This document shows positions 16,474 to 24,178 of a stretch of DNA of 44,572 nt, piece after piece. The position numbers were made by a program, and so were the translations under genes. A model generated the notes under the pieces. The model saw only the letters and a list, made by a program, of their open reading frames with translations, was not told the DNA's origin and did no database searches. The stretch's first letter is position 1, and each line of letters starts with the position of its first letter. Source of the DNA: Clostridia bacterium (lineage in GTDB: Bacteria; Bacillota; Clostridia; Oscillospirales; CAG-272); the NCBI GenBank assembly GCA_017453325.1, contig JAFTKK010000062.1, positions 1 to 44,572 on the forward strand. Direction: 5' to 3'.

Positions 16474-17413
16474 GCTGTTGACGGCGGTGGCCACGGGCGA
16501 GGATCGCGACAAGCGTCTTGATGCCTTTCTTTCTGCCGCCTTTGATATTTCCCGTTCGGCTGCCGAGCGTCTTATTGCCGAGGGGCGCGTGGCGCTTTCG
16601 GCGGGGGACGTGAATAAAAAATACCGCTTGCGCGGTGGGGAAACGGTGACGCTCACTCTACCCGATCCCGTACCCGCCGAGGCGCTGCCCGAAAATATAC
16701 CGCTGGATATTATTTATGAGGATGAGGATATCGTTGTCGTCAATAAGCCAAGCGGCATGGTGGTGCATCCTGCGGCGGGCAATGAGACGGGCACGCTCGT
16801 CAACGCCCTCCTTTACCATTGCAAGGGCTCGCTTTCGGGCATTGGTGGGGTCGAGCGCCCCGGCATTGTGCATCGCATTGACAAGGATACCGCGGGGCTG
16901 CTGGTGGTTGCCAAAAACGACGCCGCCCACGTGGCGCTTTCCGCCCAGCTGAAGGTGCATGAGGTCAGCCGCATTTACGAGGCGGTGGCGCTTGGCAACT
17001 TCAAGGAGGATCGCGGCACGGTGAACGCGCCGATCGGCCGCCATCCCGTGGATCGCAAGCGCATGGCCGTGACCCGCCGTCCGGGCGAGGGCAGAGAGGC
17101 CGTGACGCACTATACGGTGCTTCGCCGCTTCGGGCAGATGACGCATATTCGCTGCGAGCTTGAAACGGGTCGCACGCACCAGATCCGCGTGCACATGGCC
17201 TCGATCGGGCATCCGCTGCTCGGTGACCCCGTTTACGGCGGGGACGGGTCGAAATTTGAGGCAAGGCACCGCGCGCTGATCGCGGGGCAATGTCTCTTTG
17301 CACGAAGGCTGACGCTCACGCACCCGAGAACGGGGGAGCGCATGAGCTTTGAGGCGCCCTTGCCCGAGGATTTTGCCGCGTTGCTGACCATTTTAGAGAG
17401 GGAAACAGTCTGA
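16466..17413 (+). CDS. RluA-family 23S rRNA pseudouridine synthase (RluD-like)
   Basis: Converts uridine to pseudouridine in large-subunit rRNA. 315 residues: an N-terminal S4 domain (about 17-65, KRLDAFLSAAFDISRSAAERLI) plus the catalytic domain. Catalytic Asp139 lies in HRIDKDTAGLLVVAK. NKPSGMVVHP (about 93-102) and ETGRTHQIRVHMASIGHPLLGDPVYG are the RluA motifs. The start at 16466 is preceded by GAGGG and overlaps lspA, the common lspA-rluD arrangement. Whether it acts as RluD proper or a paralogue cannot be told. Confidence 0.95.
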   Translation: MAELLTAVATGEDRDKRLDAFLSAAFDISRSAAERLIAEGRVALSAGDVNKKYRLRGGETVTLTLPDPVPAEALPENIPLDIIYEDEDIVVVNKPSGMVVHPAAGNETGTLVNALLYHCKGSLSGIGGVERPGIVHRIDKDTAGLLVVAKNDAAHVALSAQLKVHEVSRIYEAVALGNFKEDRGTVNAPIGRHPVDRKRMAVTRRPGEGREAVTHYTVLRRFGQMTHIRCELETGRTHQIRVHMASIGHPLLGDPVYGGDGSKFEARHRALIAGQCLFARRLTLTHPRTGERMSFEAPLPEDFAALLTILERETV

Positions 17414-18246
17414 TGGATTTTTCAAAATATATGATCGTAACCGATCTTGACGGCACCTTTTTGCACAAGGGTAAAACGGTGGCGCGCAACATGGAGGCCG
17501 TGGCGCGCTTTACCGCAAACGGCGGTCTGTTTACCATGGCAACGGGGCGCATTTACGAGACCATTGAAAACGCGGTGCCAAATGCTGCCGCTTGGATCAA
17601 TCTCCCCGCCATTCTTTGCAACGGCGCATATCTTTACGATTACGCCACCGCGTGCCCGCGCTCACAAACCTTTTTTACACCTGCCGATGCCAAAAGGCTG
17701 CTTGATTTTATCAGGACCCAATGCCCCGATGCCGCCTGGCGCGTCTCCACCCCTACGGGTATGCGCGCGGAGCGTGCGGCGGGCTTTATCCTGCGCGATA
17801 TCGAGGCATACGGTGCCGAAAACGTGCAGATCGCGCCCACGGAGACCTGGCGCCTTGACGACTGGTATAAGCTGGTCTTTCGCGCCGAATGGCAGGAGCT
17901 TGCCGTGCTGCGCGAGCGATTCGAGGCGCAGTTTGGCGACAGCCGCCTGATCGCATTCAATTCGGGGCACCACTTCCTTGAGGTGCAGTACCGAGACTGT
18001 CACAAGGGCACGGGCCTCGAAAAGCTGCGCGCCTATACCGACCTTTCCGCACGCACCGTTATTGCCTGCGGCGATTTTGAAAACGATATCGAAATGTTGA
18101 AGGCAGCGGATGTGGCCGTCTGCCCCGCGAATGCGCAGGAGAGCGTCAAGGCGGTGTCTGATCGGGTACTGTGTGCCAGCGAGGATGGCCTGATTGCCGA
18201 TGTGATCGAAGCCATTGAGGCGGGAACGCTTGAAAAGAGGGCATAA
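17413..18246 (+). CDS. HAD-superfamily hydrolase, Cof type
   Basis: 277-residue phosphatase of the HAD class with a type IIB cap. Motif I is DLDGT at 11-15 (Asp11 nucleophile, Asp13). Motif II is MATGR at about 42-46. The cap covers roughly 85-200, and motifs III/IV are KGTGLEKL and ACGDFENDIEML near 197-226. Such proteins dephosphorylate sugar phosphates or flavin-type substrates; the substrate is not evident. ATG overlaps the preceding TGA (TGATG), so it is co-translated with the pseudouridine synthase. Confidence 0.9.
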   Translation: MDFSKYMIVTDLDGTFLHKGKTVARNMEAVARFTANGGLFTMATGRIYETIENAVPNAAAWINLPAILCNGAYLYDYATACPRSQTFFTPADAKRLLDFIRTQCPDAAWRVSTPTGMRAERAAGFILRDIEAYGAENVQIAPTETWRLDDWYKLVFRAEWQELAVLRERFEAQFGDSRLIAFNSGHHFLEVQYRDCHKGTGLEKLRAYTDLSARTVIACGDFENDIEMLKAADVAVCPANAQESVKAVSDRVLCASEDGLIADVIEAIEAGTLEKRA

Positions 18247-18250
18247 CGGG

Positions 18251-18913
18251 ATGAGTTTAAAGTATCAATTGGCTATTTTTGATCTTGACGGTACCGTGCT
18301 TGACACGCTGGATGATCTTGCCGATGCCGTGAATGCGGCGTTGGTGCAAAACGGCTTTCCCACGCGCACGCGTGAGGAGGTCTGCGCCTTTGTCGGCAAC
18401 GGCATCAAAAAGCTGATCGAGCGCGCCGTGCCAAGCGGCACGGGTGAGGCCGAGACCGCACGCACACTGGGCACGTTTAAGACCTATTATGCCGCGCATT
18501 GTGCCGACAAAACCGCACCGTATGCGGGGATATTGCCGATGCTTACCGCCGTGCGCGCGGCAGGTGTGAAAACTGCCGTGCTTTCCAATAAGGCTGATTT
18601 TGCCACGCAAGCGCTCTGCCGCCGTTATTTCCCCGCCCATTTTGACGTGGTGATGGGCGAGCGCGAGGCAGAGGGAATTCCCAAAAAGCCCGCACCCGAT
18701 GCGGTGTTTGCCATCATGCGCACCGTTGGTGTCAGCGCCGCCGAAACGGTTTACGTTGGCGACTCCGAGGTGGACGTGCAGACCGCAGCCAACGCCGGCG
18801 TGGACGCCGTTTTGGTATCCTGGGGCTTCCGCACCCCTGCCGTTTTACTGGCAAACGGGGCGAAAACCGTGGTGGATACCACAGATGAGCTGCAAGCGGC
18901 TCTGCTGACTTGA
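18251..18913 (+). CDS. Phosphoglycolate phosphatase-like HAD hydrolase
   Basis: 220-residue HAD phosphatase with a helical type I cap. Motif I is DLDGTVLDT at 11-19, motif II is VLSNK at about 115-119 and motif III/IV is KKPAPDAVFAIM ... YVGDSEVDVQTAANAG. This is the Gph/PgmB pattern, and 2-phosphoglycolate is the usual suggestion. The start at 18251 (MSLKYQ) is chosen over an upstream in-frame start inside the preceding gene. It is the last gene of the lspA-led cluster and ends just before a bidirectional terminator. Confidence 0.9.
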   Translation: MSLKYQLAIFDLDGTVLDTLDDLADAVNAALVQNGFPTRTREEVCAFVGNGIKKLIERAVPSGTGEAETARTLGTFKTYYAAHCADKTAPYAGILPMLTAVRAAGVKTAVLSNKADFATQALCRRYFPAHFDVVMGEREAEGIPKKPAPDAVFAIMRTVGVSAAETVYVGDSEVDVQTAANAGVDAVLVSWGFRTPAVLLANGAKTVVDTTDELQAALLT

Positions 18914-18921
18914 AAAGACGC

Positions 18922-18959
18922 AAAAAAGCCTTTGGCGCTTGGCGCCAAAGGCTTTTTTT
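18922..18959. terminator. Bidirectional terminator between convergent genes
   Basis: A perfect 11-base-pair stem, GCCTTTGGCGC-TTG-GCGCCAAAGGC, is flanked by AAAAAA and TTTTTTT, so it can stop transcription from both sides. The minus-strand DUF1934 stop codon is formed by its right edge. Confidence 0.93.
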
Positions 18960-19455
18960 ATGTACCGAGAGGCTTTTGGATATCGGGCAGCAGCGTGAGC
19001 GAAAAGTCGCTATGTTGCGCGTTGGCGCCCTTTAATTCTACGGTATAAACGAGGTGCAGCGTGCCGTTTTCCGCAATGCGGTTCTCGACGCGCCGTGTCA
19101 TCACGGCGACCTCGAAGGGCATGAACGGGGTCTGATAAATGCACAGATGGCGACGACCCTCCTCAAACACCAGCGCCGTGCGTACCGTGCCGTCGCGCGT
19201 CATGGTGACGAGCGCGGGCTCATTTTTTTGAAAGGAGAGGGTGGTTTTGGTGCCCTCCATACCCGTCAGCTCGCCCTCGCGGTAGGAGAGGGTCACGCGC
19301 GTGCCGTCGTCGTAATAGGTGCTCTCCATCATCAGCTCGGTCTCCTGCTCCTCGCAATCGGGGGCGATCAGCGGAGCACTCTCGGCTCTGTCAAAGAGCG
19401 TGCCGCCGATCTCGTGCTGCAAGCTTTTGATGGCAATTCTGACTTTTTTCAGCAT
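18958..19455 (-). CDS. DUF1934 domain-containing protein
   Basis: 165-residue protein with the pattern of DUF1934 (YwiB-like, a beta-barrel calycin-type fold). MLKKVRIAIKSLQHE, LMMESTYYDDGTRVTLSYREGELTGMEGTKTTLSF, MTRDGTVRTALVFEEGRRHLCIYQTPFMPFEVAVMTRRVENRI and LHLVYTVELKG run in the usual order. The start at 19455 is one base after the stop of the diesterase gene (TAA-C-ATG), so translation is coupled. The longer in-frame extension is inside the neighbour and rejected. Function is unknown. Confidence 0.88.
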   Translation of the reverse strand: MLKKVRIAIKSLQHEIGGTLFDRAESAPLIAPDCEEQETELMMESTYYDDGTRVTLSYREGELTGMEGTKTTLSFQKNEPALVTMTRDGTVRTALVFEEGRRHLCIYQTPFMPFEVAVMTRRVENRIAENGTLHLVYTVELKGANAQHSDFSLTLLPDIQKPLGT

Positions 19456-19456
19456 G

Positions 19457-20290
19457 TTATTTCCGTGTACGTCTGCCCGTTTTTTCAAGGAAGAGCGCAG
19501 CCTCCAGCACCATATCGGTCTGCATGAGGTCAAAGCCGCGGTCTGCGATCCAGCCCCAGCTGCCCTCGGGGTCGCCGCACATGGCACGGTCGTCGGTGTG
19601 GTCGCCCGCAATCACGGTGCGGTAGTTATAAACGATCGAGTTGCACCATACGATCTCGCCCTTTTTGTGGCGCTCCTCGATAAATTCGCGGCTGGCCACG
19701 CGTGCGGTATCCTCGCGGAAAAGCACCTCGCTGCCCACGAAATTGAGCTTACGGCCCGCCACGTCCTGCAGCTCCTCCTCCTCGCGGATGATGGCCATAT
19801 AGGGCATATCGGCGCAGAATTCTTCCACGATGTCAAGCATTTCCTTTTTCGGCTTGGCCTTGACCACCATCTGGTCAGCCATGCCGTGGCGGCGAATGGC
19901 TTCGGAGATCTCGCGCGGATAGGTCCAGAACTTATCTACGTTGATATAGCATTTGCCGCGATAGCGCTCCAGCACCTCATCAAAGGTGGGCAGGCCGTAC
20001 TGGGTGGGTACGTCGTCGGTGTTGATATAGCGCAGCTGCTTCACGAAATCCCAGGGCAGATTGCCGATGGTCTCGGAAAAGCCGAGCAGCGCCTTTTCCA
20101 TGCCGGGGTGGAAGATCACCAGCTTGCCGTCGGCGGTACGGTCGAGGTCGATCTCGATCATGTCGGCGCCCTGACGCAGGGCGGTATCAAACGAGGGGAT
20201 GGTGTTGCAGGGAATGTTGCCACCCCAGAAGCCGCGATGGGCAACCAGCATCATATTTTTGCTTGCGTCCTTCTTCAGATCAAATTGCAT
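19457..20290 (-). CDS. Glycerophosphodiester phosphodiesterase
   Basis: Hydrolyses glycerophosphodiesters to glycerol phosphate and an alcohol; 277 residues, no signal peptide, so cytoplasmic. The TIM-barrel GDPD motifs are present: LVAHRGFWG (about 15-23, catalytic His-Arg), NTIPSFDTALRQGADMIEIDLDRTADGKLVIFHP (about 29-62, metal-binding Glu and Asp and the second catalytic His) and a late IADRGFDLMQTDM. Divergent from an sn-glycerol-1-phosphate dehydrogenase, which suggests linked glycerophosphate metabolism (inference). GGAGGATACC precedes ATG, and a promoter is visible at 20337-20365. Confidence 0.93.
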   Translation of the reverse strand: MQFDLKKDASKNMMLVAHRGFWGGNIPCNTIPSFDTALRQGADMIEIDLDRTADGKLVIFHPGMEKALLGFSETIGNLPWDFVKQLRYINTDDVPTQYGLPTFDEVLERYRGKCYINVDKFWTYPREISEAIRRHGMADQMVVKAKPKKEMLDIVEEFCADMPYMAIIREEEELQDVAGRKLNFVGSEVLFREDTARVASREFIEERHKKGEIVWCNSIVYNYRTVIAGDHTDDRAMCGDPEGSWGWIADRGFDLMQTDMVLEAALFLEKTGRRTRK

Positions 20291-20336
20291 GGTATCCTCC
20301 TTGCTTTTACAAGCCTATGGCATCAAGATTAGTTTC

Positions 20337-20365
20337 ATTATAACAAGTTATGGGAAAAAAAGCAA
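20337..20365 (-). promoter_or_regulatory. Promoter of the glycerophosphodiesterase-DUF1934 operon
   Basis: On the minus strand TTGCTT (20360-20365) and TATAAT (20337-20342) have a 17-base spacer, 47 bases ahead of the start codon. Confidence 0.78.
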
Positions 20366-20408
20366 GAGGAGAGCTTGTTTTTTCCTTTGTTTCTTTGCCG
20401 CTTTTGCC

Positions 20409-20437
20409 TTGACAAACAGGTGCGGTTATTATATAAT
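20409..20437 (+). promoter_or_regulatory. Promoter of the glycerol-1-phosphate dehydrogenase operon
   Basis: A perfect TTGACA (20409-20414) and a perfect TATAAT (20432-20437) with a 17-base spacer, 42 bases before the ATG. It is divergent from the diesterase promoter. Confidence 0.93.
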
Positions 20438-20478
20438 AAAATTTAGTGTGAATTTTAAAGGATAGGAGAAACGGTAAA

Positions 20479-21762
20479 ATGTTTGACCTGCAAGCGATAT
20501 TGCATTCCCTTGAAAACTGCCCCTGCGGCAGGGAGCACAAGGTGGCGCTGAAGCATGTTGAGATCGCGCACGGTGTGGCACGCGAATGCGGCAGAATTTT
20601 GGCCGCGCTCGATTTTCCGAGAACGCTGCTTTTGGTCACCGATAAAAACGCGCTCGGTGCGGCACCCGAGGTGCCGAGCAGTCTCGAAGCGGCGGGCTTT
20701 TGCCTCAAGCAGCTGATCTACGACAATATGACCTACGCCAAGATCGAGCAGGTGCGCGAGGTGGAGGCGTTGCTTTCCGACGTCGGCGGTGTGCTGGCAC
20801 TCGGTACGGGCTCGATCAACGATATTTGCCGTGTGGCCTCCTACAACAAGGGCAAGCAGTTTGCCATTTTTGCCACCGCCCCCTCCATGGACGGTTTTGC
20901 CTCGGATTCCGCACCCATCATTGAAAATAATTTCAAAAACTCGTGGTATGTGGAGCAGCCCTCGGTGATCTTAGCCGATACGGCTGTGCTCGCGAAGGCA
21001 CCTGCCGAGCTGAAGGCTGCGGGCTTTGGTGATATGATGGCCAAATATATCGGCATTCTCGATTGGCGTATTTCCGAGCTTTTGACGGGCGAATATTATT
21101 GTCCCGCCATTGCAGATCTTACCATGAAGGGCGTGGCCAAGATCGTGGCGCAGGCAGACCGTGTGCAAAGCGACGATGAGGCGGCCGTTGCCGATATCAT
21201 GGAGGGACTGATCATGTCGGGCGTGGCCATGAAGCTGGCCAATTCCTCGCGTCCCGCGTCGGGTGCCGAGCACGTGGTTTCCCACTACTGGGAGTGCTAC
21301 AAGCTGGCGCGCGGCATCTGGCCCGAGTTTCACGGCAAAAAGGTGGGTGTGGCCACGGTGCTCATCAACCGCATTTATCATAACATTGCCGATCGCGTAA
21401 CCGAGATCGATCCCATTCCCGACCCCACCGATTGGGAGGAGGTGCGCGCCGCGTTTGACGCTTCGCAGCACGCCGATCTCATGAAGGTCAATACCCCCAC
21501 CATCACCGATAAGGTCGATGTGCAGCGCCTGCGGGAAAAGTGGCCCGAGATCCGCCGCATGATCGCGGAGCTGTTGCCCGATGACCGCACGATGATGCGC
21601 CTGATGCAGGCGGCAGGGGCGGTGACCGATCCCGCCGACGTGCACGTGGATGACGCGCTGCTCGAAAAGGGCCTCAAATATCACGCCTATATGCGCTACC
21701 GCGTGCTGCTGACCCGATTGCTGCCGATGATGCAGTTGAATATTATGGATTTTATAGATTGA
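20479..21762 (+). CDS. sn-glycerol-1-phosphate dehydrogenase (AraM/EgsA type)
   Basis: Reduces dihydroxyacetone phosphate to sn-glycerol-1-phosphate, the enantiomer typical of archaeal lipids and made by the bacterial AraM/EgsA branch. 427 residues of the iron/zinc alcohol dehydrogenase-like fold. GTGSIND at 109-115 is the nucleotide-phosphate loop, TAPSMDGFASDSAPI follows at 133-147, and the metal ligands are Asp185 (FGDMMAKY), His265 (SGAEHVVSH) and His285 (FHGKKVG). AGGATAGGAGAAACGGT precedes ATG. The exonuclease gene follows 18 bases later. In Bacillus the product ends up in an archaeal-type ether lipid precursor; the use here is unknown. Confidence 0.93.
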   Translation: MFDLQAILHSLENCPCGREHKVALKHVEIAHGVARECGRILAALDFPRTLLLVTDKNALGAAPEVPSSLEAAGFCLKQLIYDNMTYAKIEQVREVEALLSDVGGVLALGTGSINDICRVASYNKGKQFAIFATAPSMDGFASDSAPIIENNFKNSWYVEQPSVILADTAVLAKAPAELKAAGFGDMMAKYIGILDWRISELLTGEYYCPAIADLTMKGVAKIVAQADRVQSDDEAAVADIMEGLIMSGVAMKLANSSRPASGAEHVVSHYWECYKLARGIWPEFHGKKVGVATVLINRIYHNIADRVTEIDPIPDPTDWEEVRAAFDASQHADLMKVNTPTITDKVDVQRLREKWPEIRRMIAELLPDDRTMMRLMQAAGAVTDPADVHVDDALLEKGLKYHAYMRYRVLLTRLLPMMQLNIMDFID

Positions 21763-21780
21763 TGATTGATAGCGAGTAAT

Positions 21781-22965
21781 ATGAAGTATTTATTTTTTGA
21801 TATTGAATGTGCCAACTGTTACAATAACTGTGCCAAGATCTTTAGTCTCGGTTATTGCATCACGGACGAAAATTTTAACGTTCTGCACGACAAAGAGGAC
21901 GTGCTCATTAACCCGAAGGACCGCTTTGACTGGTACGTGGCCAAGAAAATGATGGCCTATCCGCGCAGCATCTTTTCGGATCTGCCCCCCTTTCCCGATT
22001 TTTACGAGCGCTTCCGCGAAATGTTCGAGGACCCCGATACCGTGGTGATCGGCTATGCCGTTACCAACGACGTGCATTTTTTGCAGGATGATTGCAAGCG
22101 CTACGGTCTCACTCCCTTTACCTACCGCTTTTATGACGTGCAGCAGATCTATGCCCGTCAGCCCGAAAACAACACCGCCAAAAATTTGGAGGATAGCTTG
22201 CTTTCCTGGTGCGGCATTGAGCCCGAGAACCTGCACCGCAGCGACGAGGATGCCTACAACACCATGCTGATCTTAAAGGCCATTGCCGCCTACCACGGCA
22301 AGAACCTGCCCGAGCTGCTTGAGATGTATCCCGAATGCGGCGGCAGAACCGAGGGCTTTACCATGGAATATGCCTGGAAGAAGCCCGAGGGCGAGAGTGG
22401 CGCGAAGAAAAAGCGCCGCCGCAGCAAAAAGGGTAAAAAGGCTGACGCCGTCGAAGCGACCGAGCCCGACACCTCCAATATGATGGAGGCAGGCTCCGAG
22501 AATGCCGCGCTTTTCGTGAAATATCTTGCCGCCATTCAGCCGAAGAAAACGCGCAAGCCGCCGCTGCTTACCGGTCACACCGTCACGGTGAGCCTTTCGT
22601 ACCAGCGTCACCATTTCAACGAGATGCTCTACCTCGCGCAAATGATCCTCAACGAGGGCGGGCGCTATACGCTCTCCACCCGCAACGCCGACCTGCTCTT
22701 TACCTACGGTGAGGAGGAGGACGCGAGACTGGTTGCCGCCCGCGCGATGATCGAGGAGGGAAAAGAGATCGAAATCCACCCCATTAAGGTGCTTTTTGAT
22801 ACGCTGGAAACCAGCGAGGTGCGCCTGTCGCGCAAGCCGAAGATGGATCTGTCTTACCTCATGCCGCAGCCCGTGGCTGAAGATGCTGCCGCTGCCGAAG
22901 ACGGGGATGCACCCGCAAGCGAGGATGGTTTTGCTGATCTCAGTGAGAATTCCGTACCCGTATAA
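21781..22965 (+). CDS. DEDDh 3'-5' exonuclease with C-terminal BRCT-like region
   Basis: 394-residue protein. The N-terminal exonuclease domain (1-170) has the DnaQ-type acids: Asp7-x-Glu9 (FFDIEC), Asp97 in GYAVTNDVHF, and His152...Asp157 (HRSDEDAYN), which makes it DEDDh. A Lys/Arg-rich linker at about 210-232 (KKKRRRSKKGKKA) follows. A globular region at about 275-355 (LLTGHTVTVSLSYQRHHFNEML...ILNEGGRYTLSTRNADLLFTYG) looks BRCT-like by its beta-alpha pattern. An acidic tail closes the protein. The start at 21781 has no good ribosome site; a TTG 15 bases earlier is possible. It may be co-translated after the dehydrogenase. Substrate unknown. Confidence 0.8.
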   Translation: MKYLFFDIECANCYNNCAKIFSLGYCITDENFNVLHDKEDVLINPKDRFDWYVAKKMMAYPRSIFSDLPPFPDFYERFREMFEDPDTVVIGYAVTNDVHFLQDDCKRYGLTPFTYRFYDVQQIYARQPENNTAKNLEDSLLSWCGIEPENLHRSDEDAYNTMLILKAIAAYHGKNLPELLEMYPECGGRTEGFTMEYAWKKPEGESGAKKKRRRSKKGKKADAVEATEPDTSNMMEAGSENAALFVKYLAAIQPKKTRKPPLLTGHTVTVSLSYQRHHFNEMLYLAQMILNEGGRYTLSTRNADLLFTYGEEEDARLVAARAMIEEGKEIEIHPIKVLFDTLETSEVRLSRKPKMDLSYLMPQPVAEDAAAAEDGDAPASEDGFADLSENSVPV

Positions 22966-22990
22966 TTTTCCGGTTTGAAATATTGAATAG

Positions 22991-23030
22991 AAAACTCCTG
23001 CAGTAGCACAAATCTACCGCAGGAGTTTTT
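22991..23030. terminator. Bidirectional terminator between convergent genes
   Basis: AAAACTCCTGC.GTAG pairs with CTAC.GCAGGAGTTTT around a 7-base loop, with A-rich and T-rich flanks on both sides. It separates the exonuclease gene from the minus-strand amidotransferase-like gene. Confidence 0.88.
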
Positions 23031-23035
23031 GCATG

Positions 23036-24109
23036 TCAGTTTTCCAGCCAGAATTTCAGAAATTGATGCTTTTCTTCGGGGAGGGGCATTCTGCTGCGCA
23101 GCCTGCCCTCCTTATAAAAGCTCCAAAGCGCCTCGTAGATGGCAATGGCATAGGGCTTGAGGCAGCCGTTTTCATTGGCGTATTTACAATCGACGAGTGG
23201 CTCCTGCCAGAGATCGCGCCAATCCCGCCAGGCATCAAAATCGTAAAGGGAGGCGGGACCCTCTTTCAGTATCTTCTCCATGCGCGCGTACACCGCGGCG
23301 GCAATGCGGTAGTCGATGCTTTCCGCTTGCGTGCCCTCGATCGCTTTATCGGTCAGCCGCCAGCCATCCGGCGTGACCTGCGAGATCGAGGCCGCGGGTG
23401 CGTATTGGATATGGCGGAAGGACACGTCCTCGGGGAAGGCGATGGGCGTGGTAGCAATATAGGCCTCGCCCTCGGCAAGCCCCACGGCCATGGGCCTTGT
23501 GACCGTGCCTACCGTAACCGTGTCGGGGAGGTCTTGGTGTATGCCGACCACCACCACGTCGGCGGGACGGGCGGAGAGTGCTTTTTGCATCGCGTTCAGC
23601 ATCGTTTCTCGGCTGACTGCGCCCCATTTTTTTAATAGGTCGCCGATCATCAGCGCAAAAAGCTCGCTGCCGTGATAGGAGTAACCGTTTTTCATTGCGG
23701 TGCCCATGTCGCTTTTATACAGCGATTTCACGGTCATGCCGCGCGCGATGTAGTCCTCCATGATGGCGTTGCTGTCCGCCGTAAAGGCAGGGCAACTCAC
23801 ATCGCGCCACGTGCCGTTGGCAACGATGGCGAGCGTGTCCCCATCGTCGGTAAAGGGGTGGCAATGGGAGAGCATATTGTAGCTTGGTCTGCAATGAATG
23901 ATACCCGTCGTACCGGGAAGCTCCCACGCGCCTGTCTGTTGCAGCAGCGCATCCACATCTCCCTTTGCTTTAGCGGTGTAGAGCTTACCCTCATGGATGG
24001 TGGCGATGCCCGTGCATCGGCCGCCGTCGATATACTGCTGCCGACGGAGCATTTCAATGAGGATGGGAGCAGCTCTTTTTTGGCCCGTATAGCCCGCAAT
24101 ATTGCACAT
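23036..24109 (-). CDS. Stand-alone class II glutamine amidotransferase-like protein
   Basis: 357-residue Ntn-hydrolase-type protein. The start is set so that Cys2 (MCNIAGYTGQ) is the N-terminal nucleophile after Met removal, and AAAGGATATCATC precedes that ATG. IIHCRPS (about 87-93) and VANGTW (about 113-118) match the substrate-Arg and oxyanion Asn-Gly positions of the GlmS/PurF N-domain; GYSYHGSELFALMIGDLL is also present. After about residue 250 there is a helical region (DYRIAAAVYARMEKIL...) that resembles no synthase, isomerase or transferase domain I know. The substrate and nitrogen acceptor are therefore unknown. It is second in an operon after the acyltransferase gene. Confidence 0.8.
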   Translation of the reverse strand: MCNIAGYTGQKRAAPILIEMLRRQQYIDGGRCTGIATIHEGKLYTAKAKGDVDALLQQTGAWELPGTTGIIHCRPSYNMLSHCHPFTDDGDTLAIVANGTWRDVSCPAFTADSNAIMEDYIARGMTVKSLYKSDMGTAMKNGYSYHGSELFALMIGDLLKKWGAVSRETMLNAMQKALSARPADVVVVGIHQDLPDTVTVGTVTRPMAVGLAEGEAYIATTPIAFPEDVSFRHIQYAPAASISQVTPDGWRLTDKAIEGTQAESIDYRIAAAVYARMEKILKEGPASLYDFDAWRDWRDLWQEPLVDCKYANENGCLKPYAIAIYEALWSFYKEGRLRSRMPLPEEKHQFLKFWLEN

Positions 24110-24178
24110 GATGATATCCTTTCCCCGATCTCGGCCAAGCGAAATCGAATGCGTTTTCATTGTTTGCGTCGGCGGGTT

